Below are positions 8,760 through 17,313 of a DNA stretch of 64,000 bases, piece after piece; positions within the stretch are counted from its first letter, which is position 1; the number at the start of each line of letters is the position of its first letter. This stretch comes from JBBQZP01 sp038207585. GTDB lineage: Bacteria; Pseudomonadota; Alphaproteobacteria; Rhodobacterales; Rhodobacteraceae. Under the pieces are notes generated by a model, which worked only from the letters and a program-made list of their open reading frames with translations, was not told where the DNA came from and ran no database searches. The translations under genes and the position numbers were made by a program. The DNA lies in assembly GCA_038207585.1 (NCBI GenBank), contig JBBQZP010000005.1, positions 73,601 to 137,600 of the forward strand. The letters are read 5' to 3'.

Positions 8760-10961
8760 ATGGACGGAAACGACACCGCAACCACGGGCAAATGCCCTGT
8801 CATGCACGGGTCAGGCAGCCACACAAGCCTGTCGGTCCGGTCCAACAAGGATTGGTGGCCCAACCAGCTTAACCTGCGGATGCTGCACCAGAATTCCGCG
8901 CTGTCAAACCCGATGCAGCCCGAATTCGACTATGCCGAGGCGTTCGGAAAGCTGGATTACGCCGCATTGAAAGCCGACCTGACCGCGCTGATGACCGACT
9001 CGCAGGCCTGGTGGCCCGCCGACTATGGCCATTACGGCCCGTTCTTCATTCGCATGGCATGGCATTCGGCTGGCACCTACCGCACCGCCGACGGGCGCGG
9101 TGGGGCCACATCAGGCACCCAACGTTTTGCTCCGCTCAATTCATGGCCCGACAACGTGAACCTTGATAAGGCGCGCCGCCTGCTTTGGCCGATCAAACAG
9201 AAATACGGCAATGCGATTTCATGGGCCGACCTGATGGTGCTGACCGGGAACGTGGCGCTTGAATCCATGGGCTTCAAGACCTTTGGCTTTGGCGGTGGCC
9301 GCGTCGATATCTGGGAACCCGAAGAAGACATCTATTGGGGCAACGAGGATGTCTGGCTGGACGACAAGCGCTATTCCGGCGACCGCCAGTTGGAAAACCC
9401 GCTGGCCGCAGTTCAGATGGGCCTGATCTATGTCAACCCCGAAGGCCCGAACGGCAACCCTGACCCGATGGCCTCGGCCCGCGATATCCGCGAAACCTTT
9501 GCCCGGATGGCGATGAATGATGAAGAAACCGTCGCGCTGATCGCAGGCGGCCATACCTTCGGCAAAACCCACGGCGCGGGCGATGCAGCGCTTGTGGGGC
9601 GCGAACCCGAAAGTGCGGGCATCGAGGCGCAGGGCTTTGGCTGGGCCAACAGCTTTCACAGCGGCGTGGGCGTTCATACCACCAGCAGCGGGCTTGAGGG
9701 TGCGTGGACGCCAACCCCGATCACTTGGGACAACGGCTATTTCGACACGCTGTTCGGGTACGACTGGCAGCTGACCAAAAGCCCCGCCGGCGCACAGCAG
9801 TGGACACCGACCGATCCGTCAGCGAAAACCACCGTTCCCGATGCGCATGATCCGTCGCTGCGTCACGCACCGATGATGGCCACGTCAGACATCGCGATGC
9901 GCACCGACCCCGCCTATCTGGAAATCTCGCGCCGGTTCCATGCCAACCCCGACCAGTTCGCCGATGCCTTTGCCCGCGCGTGGTATAAGCTGACCCACCG
10001 CGACATGGGGCCGCGCAATCTTTATCTGGGGCCCGAGGTTCCGGCCGAGGAACTGCTCTGGCAAGACCCGGTCCCGGCTCCCAAGGGCAAGCAGATTGAC
10101 GCGGGCGACCTGCCAGCGCTGAAGGCAGCGATTCTGGCGACCGGGCTTTCGGTGGCGGAACTGGTCAGCACTGCATGGGCGTCGGCCTCGACATTCCGCG
10201 GGTCTGACAAGCGGGGCGGGGCCAATGGCGCGCGCCTGCGTCTTGCGCCGCAAAAGGATTGGGCGGTGAACCAGCCTGCACAACTGGCTGGCGTACTGGC
10301 CAAGCTGGAGGGCGTGCAGGCGGCCTTCAACGCGGGCGGCAAGCATGTATCACTGGCCGATCTGATCGTGCTGGGCGGCTCGGTCGGCGTAGAGAAGGCC
10401 GCGAAAGCCGCTGGCCATGACGTGACGGTGCCCTTCGCACCGGGCCGCACCGATGCGTCGCAGGACCAGACCGATGTCGAATCCTTCGCCGTTCTGGAAC
10501 CGGCGGCGGACGCGTTCCGCAACTATCAACCCCGCGCCTACACCGTTTCGGCCGAGGAACTGATGGTGGATCGCGCCCAACTTCTGACCCTGACAGCACC
10601 CGAAATGACAGTTCTGATTGGCGGTCTGCGGGTGTTGGGTGCAAATGTCGGCGGGGCCGCTCATGGCGTCTTCACCAAACGCCCCGGCGCATTGACGAAC
10701 GATTTCTTCGTCAATCTGCTGGATATGGGCACCGTCTGGAAACCGACCGGCGACGCGCAGGATGTGTTTGCAGGCACCGACCGCGCGACAGGTGCGCCAA
10801 AGTGGACCGGCACGCGGGTGGACCTTGTGTTCGGTTCCAACTCGCAGCTTCGGGCGCTGGCGGAAGTCTATGCAAGCTCTGACGCAAAATCGACCTTCGT
10901 GCGCGATTTCGTCAAGGCATGGACCAAGGTTATGAACCTTGATCGTTTCGATCTGGCCTGA
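8760..10961 (+). CDS. katG: Catalase-peroxidase KatG
   Basis: 733 residues, a full-length two-domain bacterial catalase-peroxidase. It disproportionates hydrogen peroxide and has peroxidase activity with haem b in the cytosol. Counting from an upstream ATG at 8754, the active-site Trp103-His104 (RMAWHSAGTYR), Tyr226 and Met252 that complete the Met-Tyr-Trp adduct, and the proximal haem ligand His267 (IAGGHTFGKTHGAG) are all present. I prefer the ATG at 8760: GGAG lies six bases before it, whereas it abuts the ATG at 8754. It is divergent from oxyR and followed by a terminator. Confidence 0.97.
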   Translation: MDGNDTATTGKCPVMHGSGSHTSLSVRSNKDWWPNQLNLRMLHQNSALSNPMQPEFDYAEAFGKLDYAALKADLTALMTDSQAWWPADYGHYGPFFIRMAWHSAGTYRTADGRGGATSGTQRFAPLNSWPDNVNLDKARRLLWPIKQKYGNAISWADLMVLTGNVALESMGFKTFGFGGGRVDIWEPEEDIYWGNEDVWLDDKRYSGDRQLENPLAAVQMGLIYVNPEGPNGNPDPMASARDIRETFARMAMNDEETVALIAGGHTFGKTHGAGDAALVGREPESAGIEAQGFGWANSFHSGVGVHTTSSGLEGAWTPTPITWDNGYFDTLFGYDWQLTKSPAGAQQWTPTDPSAKTTVPDAHDPSLRHAPMMATSDIAMRTDPAYLEISRRFHANPDQFADAFARAWYKLTHRDMGPRNLYLGPEVPAEELLWQDPVPAPKGKQIDAGDLPALKAAILATGLSVAELVSTAWASASTFRGSDKRGGANGARLRLAPQKDWAVNQPAQLAGVLAKLEGVQAAFNAGGKHVSLADLIVLGGSVGVEKAAKAAGHDVTVPFAPGRTDASQDQTDVESFAVLEPAADAFRNYQPRAYTVSAEELMVDRAQLLTLTAPEMTVLIGGLRVLGANVGGAAHGVFTKRPGALTNDFFVNLLDMGTVWKPTGDAQDVFAGTDRATGAPKWTGTRVDLVFGSNSQLRALAEVYASSDAKSTFVRDFVKAWTKVMNLDRFDLA

Positions 10962-10970
10962 CTGAACAAG

Positions 10971-11000
10971 CGGCGCTCCGGTTCTTCGGGGCGCCGTTTT
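10971..11000 (+). terminator. Rho-independent terminator after katG
   Basis: CGGCGCTCCG (10971-10980) pairs with CGGGGCGCCG (10987-10996), with one G-T wobble, around a six-base loop, followed by TTTT. It lies 9 bases after the katG stop. The rest of the interval to ccoS (11001-11179) shows nothing further that I can support. Confidence 0.85.
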
Positions 11001-11179
11001 CCATTTCGTTTTCCTGCACAGTGAAAGATCATTCGGCCGCGTTGATCCGGTGGAACGGCGTGAATGAACCGGAAACAGGGATCACGGCTCTCGCCGGTTT
11101 ATGCGCCCCATAACAGTGTCTTATCGTGCGTTTTGCAGGCCGTTCATACAGCCCGGATGTGAACAGCAACTACGGTTCT

Positions 11180-11335
11180 TCAGGATTTCGGCGGCAGGTC
11201 ATCCTCGGCCAGGATGCGCCAGGCATCACCCTCCAGATCATCATACTGATGCGCCCGCAGGCTCCACAGAAAGGCGGCAAGGCCAAGCCCGCCCAAAACC
11301 AGAGACACCGGTATCAGAACCGCAAGAATGTTCAT
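11180..11335 (-). CDS. ccoS: cbb3-type cytochrome oxidase assembly protein CcoS
   Basis: A 51-residue protein with one N-terminal transmembrane helix (LAVLIPVSLVLGGLGLAAFLW) and the family's conserved tail pattern around HQYDDLEGDAWRIL. CcoS is needed for incorporation of cofactors into the cbb3 oxidase. Its ATG at 11333-11335 overlaps the ccoI stop in an ATGA of four bases, so it is the last gene of ccoGHIS and is translationally coupled. It is short enough to be missed by length-filtered gene finding. Confidence 0.92.
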   Translation of the reverse strand: MNILAVLIPVSLVLGGLGLAAFLWSLRAHQYDDLEGDAWRILAEDDLPPKS

Positions 11336-13473
11336 TGCGCCCCCCTAATTCGCAACGCATTCGCGATCACGCAAAGCGACGATAGCGACATCGCAACTGC
11401 CGCCAGAAGGGGTGTCGCAAAGCCGGCCAGTGCAATCGGAATGGCGACCATGTTGTAACCCGCAGCAATCGCGAAATTCTGCAACACCCGACGCCGCGCC
11501 AGACGCGCCAGTGCGGGAAGCGGAATCAGCGGCGTCAGATCATCGCGCAGCAGCACGATATCCGCCGCAACCCGCGCGGCATCGCTGGCACTTGCGGGTG
11601 CGATGGACGCGTGCGCCGCCGCAAGCGCGCCGGTATCATTCAGCCCGTCACCCACCATCAGAACCTTGCCGCCCGCATCGCCCAGCGCCTGAACATACGC
11701 CTGTTTCTGGTCCGGCCCAACCTCTGCCCGCCAAGTCGGGATGCCAAGGCGCGCGGCCACGGCCCGTGTTTCCGCCGCGCTGTCGCCAGACAGCAACTGC
11801 ACATCCAGACCCTGCGCCTGCCATCCCGCAACCAGCGCCGCCGCCCCGTCACGTAGATCAGAGGCTAGTGCAATACGGTGCGCCGCGTCGCCAATCTGAA
11901 CCCATGTTCCCGGCGCTTGCCCCAACCAGTCGCCCGACCCAAGCCGAACGGTCTGCCCGTGCCAAAGGCCACTGACACCCTTGCCGGACACCTCGCGGAT
12001 ATCGGTGACATCGGCTGCGGTCGCATCGGGCATCGACGCCGCGATAGCAACGGAAACCGGATGGTTAGAGCCGCTTGCCAGCGCCAGCGCCACCTGTGCC
12101 TCGTCGCCCGAAAGCAGGTCATTTCTGGCAAACGGGCGGGTCAGGGTGCCGGTCTTGTCCAGCACGACTGTATCAACCTCGGCCAGTCGCTCCATCGCGG
12201 TGCCGTCCTTGACCAGCACTCCGGCCCGGAACAACCGCCCCGCCACGGTGGTCGCCACCGCAGGGACGGCCAACCCCAAAGCGCAAGGGCAGGTGATGAT
12301 CAGAACCGCAATCGCGATGTTCAGTGAGAGCCGAACATCGCCCGAAACCATGAACCAGCACAGAAACGCCGCCAGTGCCAACAGATGCACGGCGGGCGCG
12401 TAAATCCGCGCCGCGCGGTCGGCGATGGCGGTATAGCGGTTGCGTGCTGCCTCGGCCTGATCGACCATCGTGACCATGCGACGCAACGTGGTATCGGCCC
12501 CGACAGTGCGCGCGCGAATGGTCAAAGGCCCGCTGAGTGCCATTTCCCCGGCCACGACCGCACTGTCGGGCGAGGCCGTTGAGGGCTGGCTTTCCCCGGT
12601 CAGCATGGATCGGTCAATCAGGCTTTCGCCTTCGACGACGACTCCATCCACCGGAATACGACTGCCGGGAAGCACCAGAATCAGATCCCCCACCCGAAGA
12701 TCGGTAAAATTCACCATATCGCGCGCGCCATTGTGCAGACGCATCACACGCGGAACCTCCAGCGCTGCAAGTTGGGCGGCAGCGCTTTTCGCGGCCTGAC
12801 GCCCCCGTTGATCCAGATAGCGCCCGATCAACAGAAAGAACGTCAGCGAAAGGGCCGCGTCGAAATAGGCTTGCTGGCCGCCGAAAAGCGTTTCGAACGC
12901 TGACATTCCGGCAGCCAGAACGATGGCCAGTGTGATCGGCACATCCATGTTCAAGCGGCCCGCGCGCAGGGCTTGAAACGCATTGCGCGCAAATGGGCTG
13001 GCGGAATAGGCGAGTGCGGGCAGCGTGATACAGGCCGAAATCAGGTGGAACAACTGCTCCGTCTCACCCGCCGCTCCTGACCAGACGGCGACCGACAGCA
13101 GCATGACGTTCATCATGGCAAATCCCGCCACCGCAATCCGGGTCAGCAGGCCGCGCAAGGTGGCATCACCCAAAGTCGACAACAGCGCGGTGTCCATCGG
13201 CAAGGCGGTGTGCCCGGCCAACGCCAGCACCTCGACCAGATGTTCGGGGGCTACGGGCGCGGAAAGAGTGACTGTTGCGCGCTTTTGGCTCAGATTCACG
13301 CGCGCGTGCGCAACGCCCAGCGTAGCGTTCAGCGCCTTCTCCACCCCGCTGATACAGGCTATGCAGTGAATGTTCGGCAGGGCCAATATCACCTCGTCCG
13401 GGGCCGCGCGTGATGCCGCGTCGGTCGCATCAGAAGTGCCTACACAGGCTGGACAAAGCGCTACTGCGGTCAT
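11332..13473 (-). CDS. ccoI: Copper-exporting P-type ATPase for cbb3 assembly (CcoI/FixI)
   Basis: 713 residues. An N-terminal heavy-metal-associated domain carries CIAC at residues 37-40. The phosphatase TGES is at 292-295, the membrane metal site CPC at 395-397, the phosphorylation site DKTGT at 439-443 and the hinge GDGLND near 610. This is a P1B-type ATPase that supplies copper for the CuB centre of the cbb3 oxidase rather than for general detoxification, as its place between ccoH and ccoS shows. It overlaps ccoH upstream and ccoS downstream by four bases each. Confidence 0.95.
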   Translation of the reverse strand: MTAVALCPACVGTSDATDAASRAAPDEVILALPNIHCIACISGVEKALNATLGVAHARVNLSQKRATVTLSAPVAPEHLVEVLALAGHTALPMDTALLSTLGDATLRGLLTRIAVAGFAMMNVMLLSVAVWSGAAGETEQLFHLISACITLPALAYSASPFARNAFQALRAGRLNMDVPITLAIVLAAGMSAFETLFGGQQAYFDAALSLTFFLLIGRYLDQRGRQAAKSAAAQLAALEVPRVMRLHNGARDMVNFTDLRVGDLILVLPGSRIPVDGVVVEGESLIDRSMLTGESQPSTASPDSAVVAGEMALSGPLTIRARTVGADTTLRRMVTMVDQAEAARNRYTAIADRAARIYAPAVHLLALAAFLCWFMVSGDVRLSLNIAIAVLIITCPCALGLAVPAVATTVAGRLFRAGVLVKDGTAMERLAEVDTVVLDKTGTLTRPFARNDLLSGDEAQVALALASGSNHPVSVAIAASMPDATAADVTDIREVSGKGVSGLWHGQTVRLGSGDWLGQAPGTWVQIGDAAHRIALASDLRDGAAALVAGWQAQGLDVQLLSGDSAAETRAVAARLGIPTWRAEVGPDQKQAYVQALGDAGGKVLMVGDGLNDTGALAAAHASIAPASASDAARVAADIVLLRDDLTPLIPLPALARLARRRVLQNFAIAAGYNMVAIPIALAGFATPLLAAVAMSLSSLCVIANALRIRGAQ

Positions 13474-13922
13474 TTCGCAATCAGCGGCAGGCGTCGGTGA
13501 AAGCGGGTGCCGTCCTGCGCCTGCAACTCAAGCCACAGCGTCCAACGGCCCGGTGCGATGTCGATGGCGGCTTCCAGGTCATGCCCGTTCCACTGCAACG
13601 GCGGCGCAAAATCATGCGCGTTCGACGTCGCCCGCCCCAGCGTTGCGGTGATGATCTGCGGATTGACGGGCGCGCCGTTCGGGCCTGTCACAGCCAACGT
13701 CAGGTGATGCGGGGTGAGGTCGGTGTGCAGCGTCCAGCCGAGCCCGTCCTGCGCCGCGCGTTCCTCGTTGAAGGTCTGGCTTGCCACATAGGAATTCGCG
13801 ACCTCAAGCCCCGGAAAGGTTGCCACGGCCTGCCACGCCAGTGTCAGGTTCACAGCGATGATGATGCCGAAAGCGCCACACATCAGGGTCAGCATGTGCC
13901 ATCCGGTGAATTCGCGTTTCAT
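13470..13922 (-). CDS. ccoH: cbb3 oxidase assembly protein CcoH/FixH
   Basis: 150 residues with a single N-terminal membrane anchor (about residues 10-32) and a periplasmic beta-rich domain typical of FixH. It carries the family's VANSYVASQTFNEE segment after the anchor. It assists cbb3 oxidase assembly together with CcoG, CcoI and CcoS. It overlaps ccoG upstream by four bases and ccoI downstream by four bases. Confidence 0.92.
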   Translation of the reverse strand: MKREFTGWHMLTLMCGAFGIIIAVNLTLAWQAVATFPGLEVANSYVASQTFNEERAAQDGLGWTLHTDLTPHHLTLAVTGPNGAPVNPQIITATLGRATSNAHDFAPPLQWNGHDLEAAIDIAPGRWTLWLELQAQDGTRFHRRLPLIAK

Positions 13923-15331
13923 TGGTCGGCCTTTCCGTTGAAAATAGTATCCGCAAAAGCACGTTCGCCCGAGACCACATCCTCGATCCAGAACCGCAGT
14001 GTGGTGCGGTCGGCATGTGACACCGGATCATCCGGTCCGGCGGTGACGTAGATGCGCTGTTGGAGGGTCTGATCCGCCGGAACAGAGACGATTCCCGACG
14101 TGCTGCCCTCAAGCTCGATCGCCAAGGTGCCCGCCGTCTTCAGCGTCACCGAAAAATCGCGCGCCTCACCATGTTTGTTGCGCAAACGGATGTCGTAGAT
14201 GTTGCGGATCGTGCCGTCGCTTAGCGTCACAAACGTCGGGTTCCGTACAGGCGAGATCGTGATTTCGATATCAGGCCGGACGAACAGCGCGAACAGCAAA
14301 CCGACGCCGATCAGGCTCCAGAGCACGGTATAAAGCACTGTGCGGGGGCGCAGAACATGCTGCCAGATCGCTTTGGCGGGTTTACCCTTCGCCTCGGCCT
14401 CTTGGTCGGAAAGGGCCAGATAGTCGATCAAGCCGCGTGGGCGGCCGATCTTGGCCATGACGTCGTCGCAGGCGTCGATGCACAGGGCGCAGGTGATACA
14501 CTCCATCTGCTGACCATTGCGAATGTCGATGCCCGCCGGGCAGACATTGACGCAGGCCATGCAATCAATGCAGTCGCCCGCATCATCGGTGCCTTTCTTG
14601 CCGCGCGGTTCTCCCCGCCAGTCACGATAGGCGACGGTCAAGGTTTCAGGATCCATCATCGCGGCTTGAATCCGCGGCCATGGGCACATGTAGTTACAGA
14701 CCTGTTCGCGCATGAAGCCGCCGAACACGAAGGTCGTGGCGGTCAGCACCGCAATCGTGGCCCATGCAATGACGGGCGCCTGCATCGTGATCAGACTGTG
14801 CAAAAGCGTCGGCGCATCAGCGAAATAAAACACCCAAGCCCCGCCGGTTGCCACCGAAATCACCAGCCAGACCGCCCATTTCACCAGCCGCAGCCGCAGC
14901 TTGTGGGCCGACATCGGCGCGTGCCACAGCCGCACGCGGGCGTTGCGGTCACCTTCGACCCAACGTTCGACTAAGATGAAGAGATCGGTCCACACAGTTT
15001 GCGGGCAGGTATAGCCACACCAGACCCGCCCCAGCGCTGAGGTAAACAAAAACAGCCCCAGCCCCGCCATGATCAAAAGACCCGCCACAAAGTAGAATTC
15101 ATGCGGCCAGATCTCGATCCAGAAAAAGTAGAACCGCTTGCCCGCCATGTCGATCAGAACCGCCTGATCCGGCAGGTTTGGCCCGCGATCCCACCGCAGC
15201 CAAGGTGTGATGTAATAGATGCCAAGCGTGACACCCATCACCCACCATTTCAGATTGCGGTAAAAGCCTTTTACACGGCGTGGAAAAATCGGCTCGCGCG
15301 CGGCGTAAAGGGGTTGGTCGGGGGTGGGCAT
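13919..15331 (-). CDS. ccoG: Cytochrome c oxidase accessory protein CcoG (FixG/RdxA type)
   Basis: 470 residues, a polyferredoxin of the inner membrane implicated in copper reduction during cbb3 assembly. Several transmembrane helices flank CxxxCP-type segments (WCGYTCP near 105, CNYMCP near 212), followed by two 4Fe-4S motifs: Cys254, 257, 260, 264 and Cys278, 281, 284, 288. The C-terminal third is a periplasmic immunoglobulin-like domain. I start at the ATG at 15329-15331 (MPTPDQPLYA), preceded by GGAAAG at seven bases' spacing; a GTG nine codons upstream is less likely. It heads ccoGHIS with its own FNR-type box 57 bases upstream. Confidence 0.94.
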   Translation of the reverse strand: MPTPDQPLYAAREPIFPRRVKGFYRNLKWWVMGVTLGIYYITPWLRWDRGPNLPDQAVLIDMAGKRFYFFWIEIWPHEFYFVAGLLIMAGLGLFLFTSALGRVWCGYTCPQTVWTDLFILVERWVEGDRNARVRLWHAPMSAHKLRLRLVKWAVWLVISVATGGAWVFYFADAPTLLHSLITMQAPVIAWATIAVLTATTFVFGGFMREQVCNYMCPWPRIQAAMMDPETLTVAYRDWRGEPRGKKGTDDAGDCIDCMACVNVCPAGIDIRNGQQMECITCALCIDACDDVMAKIGRPRGLIDYLALSDQEAEAKGKPAKAIWQHVLRPRTVLYTVLWSLIGVGLLFALFVRPDIEITISPVRNPTFVTLSDGTIRNIYDIRLRNKHGEARDFSVTLKTAGTLAIELEGSTSGIVSVPADQTLQQRIYVTAGPDDPVSHADRTTLRFWIEDVVSGERAFADTIFNGKADQ

Positions 15332-15387
15332 GATCTGGCTTTCCAAAAGGCGTGCCACCGGTTTAGGCGCGGACCGGTGCGGCGTCC

Positions 15388-15401
15388 TTGATTTGGGTCA
15401 A
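15388..15401. promoter_or_regulatory. FNR/FnrL-type box upstream of ccoGHIS
   Basis: TTGATTTGGGTCAA fits the FNR-family dyad TTGAT-N4-ATCAA with one allowed change (GTCAA in the right half). It lies in the 118-base gap between ccoP and ccoG, 57 bases before the ccoG start, where an activator site for an anaerobic promoter is expected. Confidence 0.75.
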
Positions 15402-15449
15402 GCAATTCTGTCGCAGGGCAAAGGGGTCAGGCCGCCCTGCCCTGCACCG

Positions 15450-16313
15450 CTATTCTCCGCCGCCCAACTGGTGAACATAGGCCGTCACGGCCTGAATTTC
15501 GGCGTCGGTCAGGCGGCCCGACCATGGCGGCATGACACCGAACCGGGCGTAAGTGACGGTCTGTTGCAGTGTTTTCACATCGCCGCCGTAAAGCCAGATC
15601 TTGTCGGTCAGGTTGGGCGCGCCGAATTCGCGGTTGCCCTTGCCTTGTTCGCCGTGGCACGCAACGCAGTTTTCGGCAAAGACGGTTGCCCCGGTTTCGG
15701 CCAGTGCGGCGTCATGGTCTTGCCCCGAGATGGCAAGCACATGCTGCACGACGGCTGCGATTTCGTCCTTGGACAGAATCTCGCCAAAGGCAGGCATCTG
15801 CGAATAGCGCGCGTCCGGATCAACTTCATTCCGGATACCGTGGCGGATAGTGGTGGAAATGCTGGTGAAATCGCCACCCCAGAGCCAGTCATCATCCAAA
15901 AGATTGGGATATCCCTTGGCCCCCGCCGCGCCCGACCCGTGGCATTGCGCGCAATTGGTGCGAAACACCGCGGCGCCCGCCGAATTGGCGTATTGCTGCA
16001 AATCCGGGTGCTGTGACAGCGTGGCCAGATCAAGCGCCGCGAGACGGCCCGAGATATCGGCATTGGTGGCATCGACCTGCGCGATATCACGCTCCACCTC
16101 GGCGCGGGTCGAATAGCCCAGTAGGCCGGTGGTTGCGCCCGAAATCATCGGCCATGCGGGATAAGCGATGGTGTAGCCGACCCCCCAGATGATGCACAGA
16201 TACAGCGTCCAAAGCCACCAGCGCGGCAGAGGGTTGTTTAATTCGCGGATGCCATCCCAGCTGTGCCCGGTGGTATCAATGCCGGTTTCGGGGTCTTTGT
16301 GCGGGGTGCTCAT
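15450..16313 (-). CDS. ccoP: cbb3 oxidase dihaem cytochrome c subunit CcoP
   Basis: 287 residues. One N-terminal membrane anchor (about residues 34-56) precedes two cytochrome c domains with haem sites CAQCH at 121-125 and CVACH at 216-220. CcoP accepts electrons from soluble cytochrome c and passes them to CcoO. The start is the ATG at 16311-16313, which overlaps the ccoQ stop by four bases; an upstream extension of the open frame has no family similarity. Confidence 0.96.
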   Translation of the reverse strand: MSTPHKDPETGIDTTGHSWDGIRELNNPLPRWWLWTLYLCIIWGVGYTIAYPAWPMISGATTGLLGYSTRAEVERDIAQVDATNADISGRLAALDLATLSQHPDLQQYANSAGAAVFRTNCAQCHGSGAAGAKGYPNLLDDDWLWGGDFTSISTTIRHGIRNEVDPDARYSQMPAFGEILSKDEIAAVVQHVLAISGQDHDAALAETGATVFAENCVACHGEQGKGNREFGAPNLTDKIWLYGGDVKTLQQTVTYARFGVMPPWSGRLTDAEIQAVTAYVHQLGGGE

Positions 16314-16534
16314 TCGGCGGGCTCCGGAAATGTCAGGGGCGCACAGGTGCAATCTGGGCAATTATTGGAACATCCGGCGCGCACATCGTCTCGGAACGGG
16401 ATGGAGGCGGCGGCATCGTGAACCTTGCGGCTGCCGGGGCGATACGCAAAGGCGATGACGGCCAGAAAAAACAGCGTCATGGCCAGAAGCATCCAGCTGT
16501 CGGCGATTTCGCGAAGAATCGTATAGGTTTCCAT
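16310..16534 (-). CDS. ccoQ: cbb3 oxidase small subunit CcoQ
   Basis: 74 residues with one transmembrane helix (about residues 13-31) followed by AYRPGSRKVHDAAASIPFRDD, the usual CcoQ layout. The C-terminal tail is odd in carrying three cysteines (CSNNCPDCTC region). CcoQ stabilises the CcoNOP complex. It lies between ccoO (12-base gap) and ccoP (four-base overlap). Confidence 0.9.
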   Translation of the reverse strand: METYTILREIADSWMLLAMTLFFLAVIAFAYRPGSRKVHDAAASIPFRDDVRAGCSNNCPDCTCAPLTFPEPAE

Positions 16535-16546
16535 CGGACCCTCTTT

Positions 16547-17299
16547 TCAGCGGCTGGCGTCGGGCGTGAAGGTCGAAAAATCGACCATCGTGCCCAGAAC
16601 TTGCAAATAGGCGATCAGAGCATCCATTTCGGAAACCCCCGGCGCACTGTCGAAATTGCGGATCTGCGCCTTGGGATAGCGGGCCAGAATTGCGTCGGTA
16701 TCGGCATTGTCGGGGTCGGCCTGCATGGTGGCATCGCTGACGGCGGCGGCGACCATGTCGTCGGTATAGGGCACGCCAACCAAGCGGTTGGTGGCGACCA
16801 CATCGGCCAGCGCCTGCGGATTGACCATCGTATCGGACAGGAAGGCATAGCTGGGCATGATCGATTCCGGCACAACTGATTGCGGATCGGTCAGGTGATC
16901 CAAATGCCAGGCGTCAGAATATTTGCCGCCCACACGGGCCAGATCGGGCCCTGTGCGCTTGGACCCCCATTGGAACGGGTGGTCATACATGGACTCGGCG
17001 GCAAGGCTGTAATGGCCATAGCGTTCGACCTCATCCCGCATCGGGCGGATCATCTGGCTGTGACACAGATAGCAGCCCTCGCGCACATAGATGTCCCGCC
17101 CGGCCAGTTCCAACGGGCTGTAGGGGCGCATGCCGTCGACCTTTTCGATGGTGTTCTGCAAATAGAACAGCGGCACAATCTCGACAATGCCGCCGATCAT
17201 GACCACCACAAGCGAAGCGACCAGCAAGAGCATCGGGCTACGTTCCAGAATGGCGTGGCGCGACAGGAAAGATTTGGGTTTTTGTGATGTTTCAGCCAT
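16547..17299 (-). CDS. ccoO: cbb3 oxidase monohaem cytochrome c subunit CcoO
   Basis: 250 residues. An N-terminal membrane anchor (about residues 22-46) leads to a periplasmic cytochrome c domain with haem motif CYLCH at 76-80 and the distal methionine region MPSYAFL. I start at the ATG at 17297-17299 (MAETSQKPKS), preceded by AAGG; a GTG three codons earlier is possible. Second gene of ccoNOQP, 14 bases after ccoN. Confidence 0.96.
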   Translation of the reverse strand: MAETSQKPKSFLSRHAILERSPMLLLVASLVVVMIGGIVEIVPLFYLQNTIEKVDGMRPYSPLELAGRDIYVREGCYLCHSQMIRPMRDEVERYGHYSLAAESMYDHPFQWGSKRTGPDLARVGGKYSDAWHLDHLTDPQSVVPESIMPSYAFLSDTMVNPQALADVVATNRLVGVPYTDDMVAAAVSDATMQADPDNADTDAILARYPKAQIRNFDSAPGVSEMDALIAYLQVLGTMVDFSTFTPDASR

Positions 17300-17313
17300 G
17301 TTCGGCACCTTTT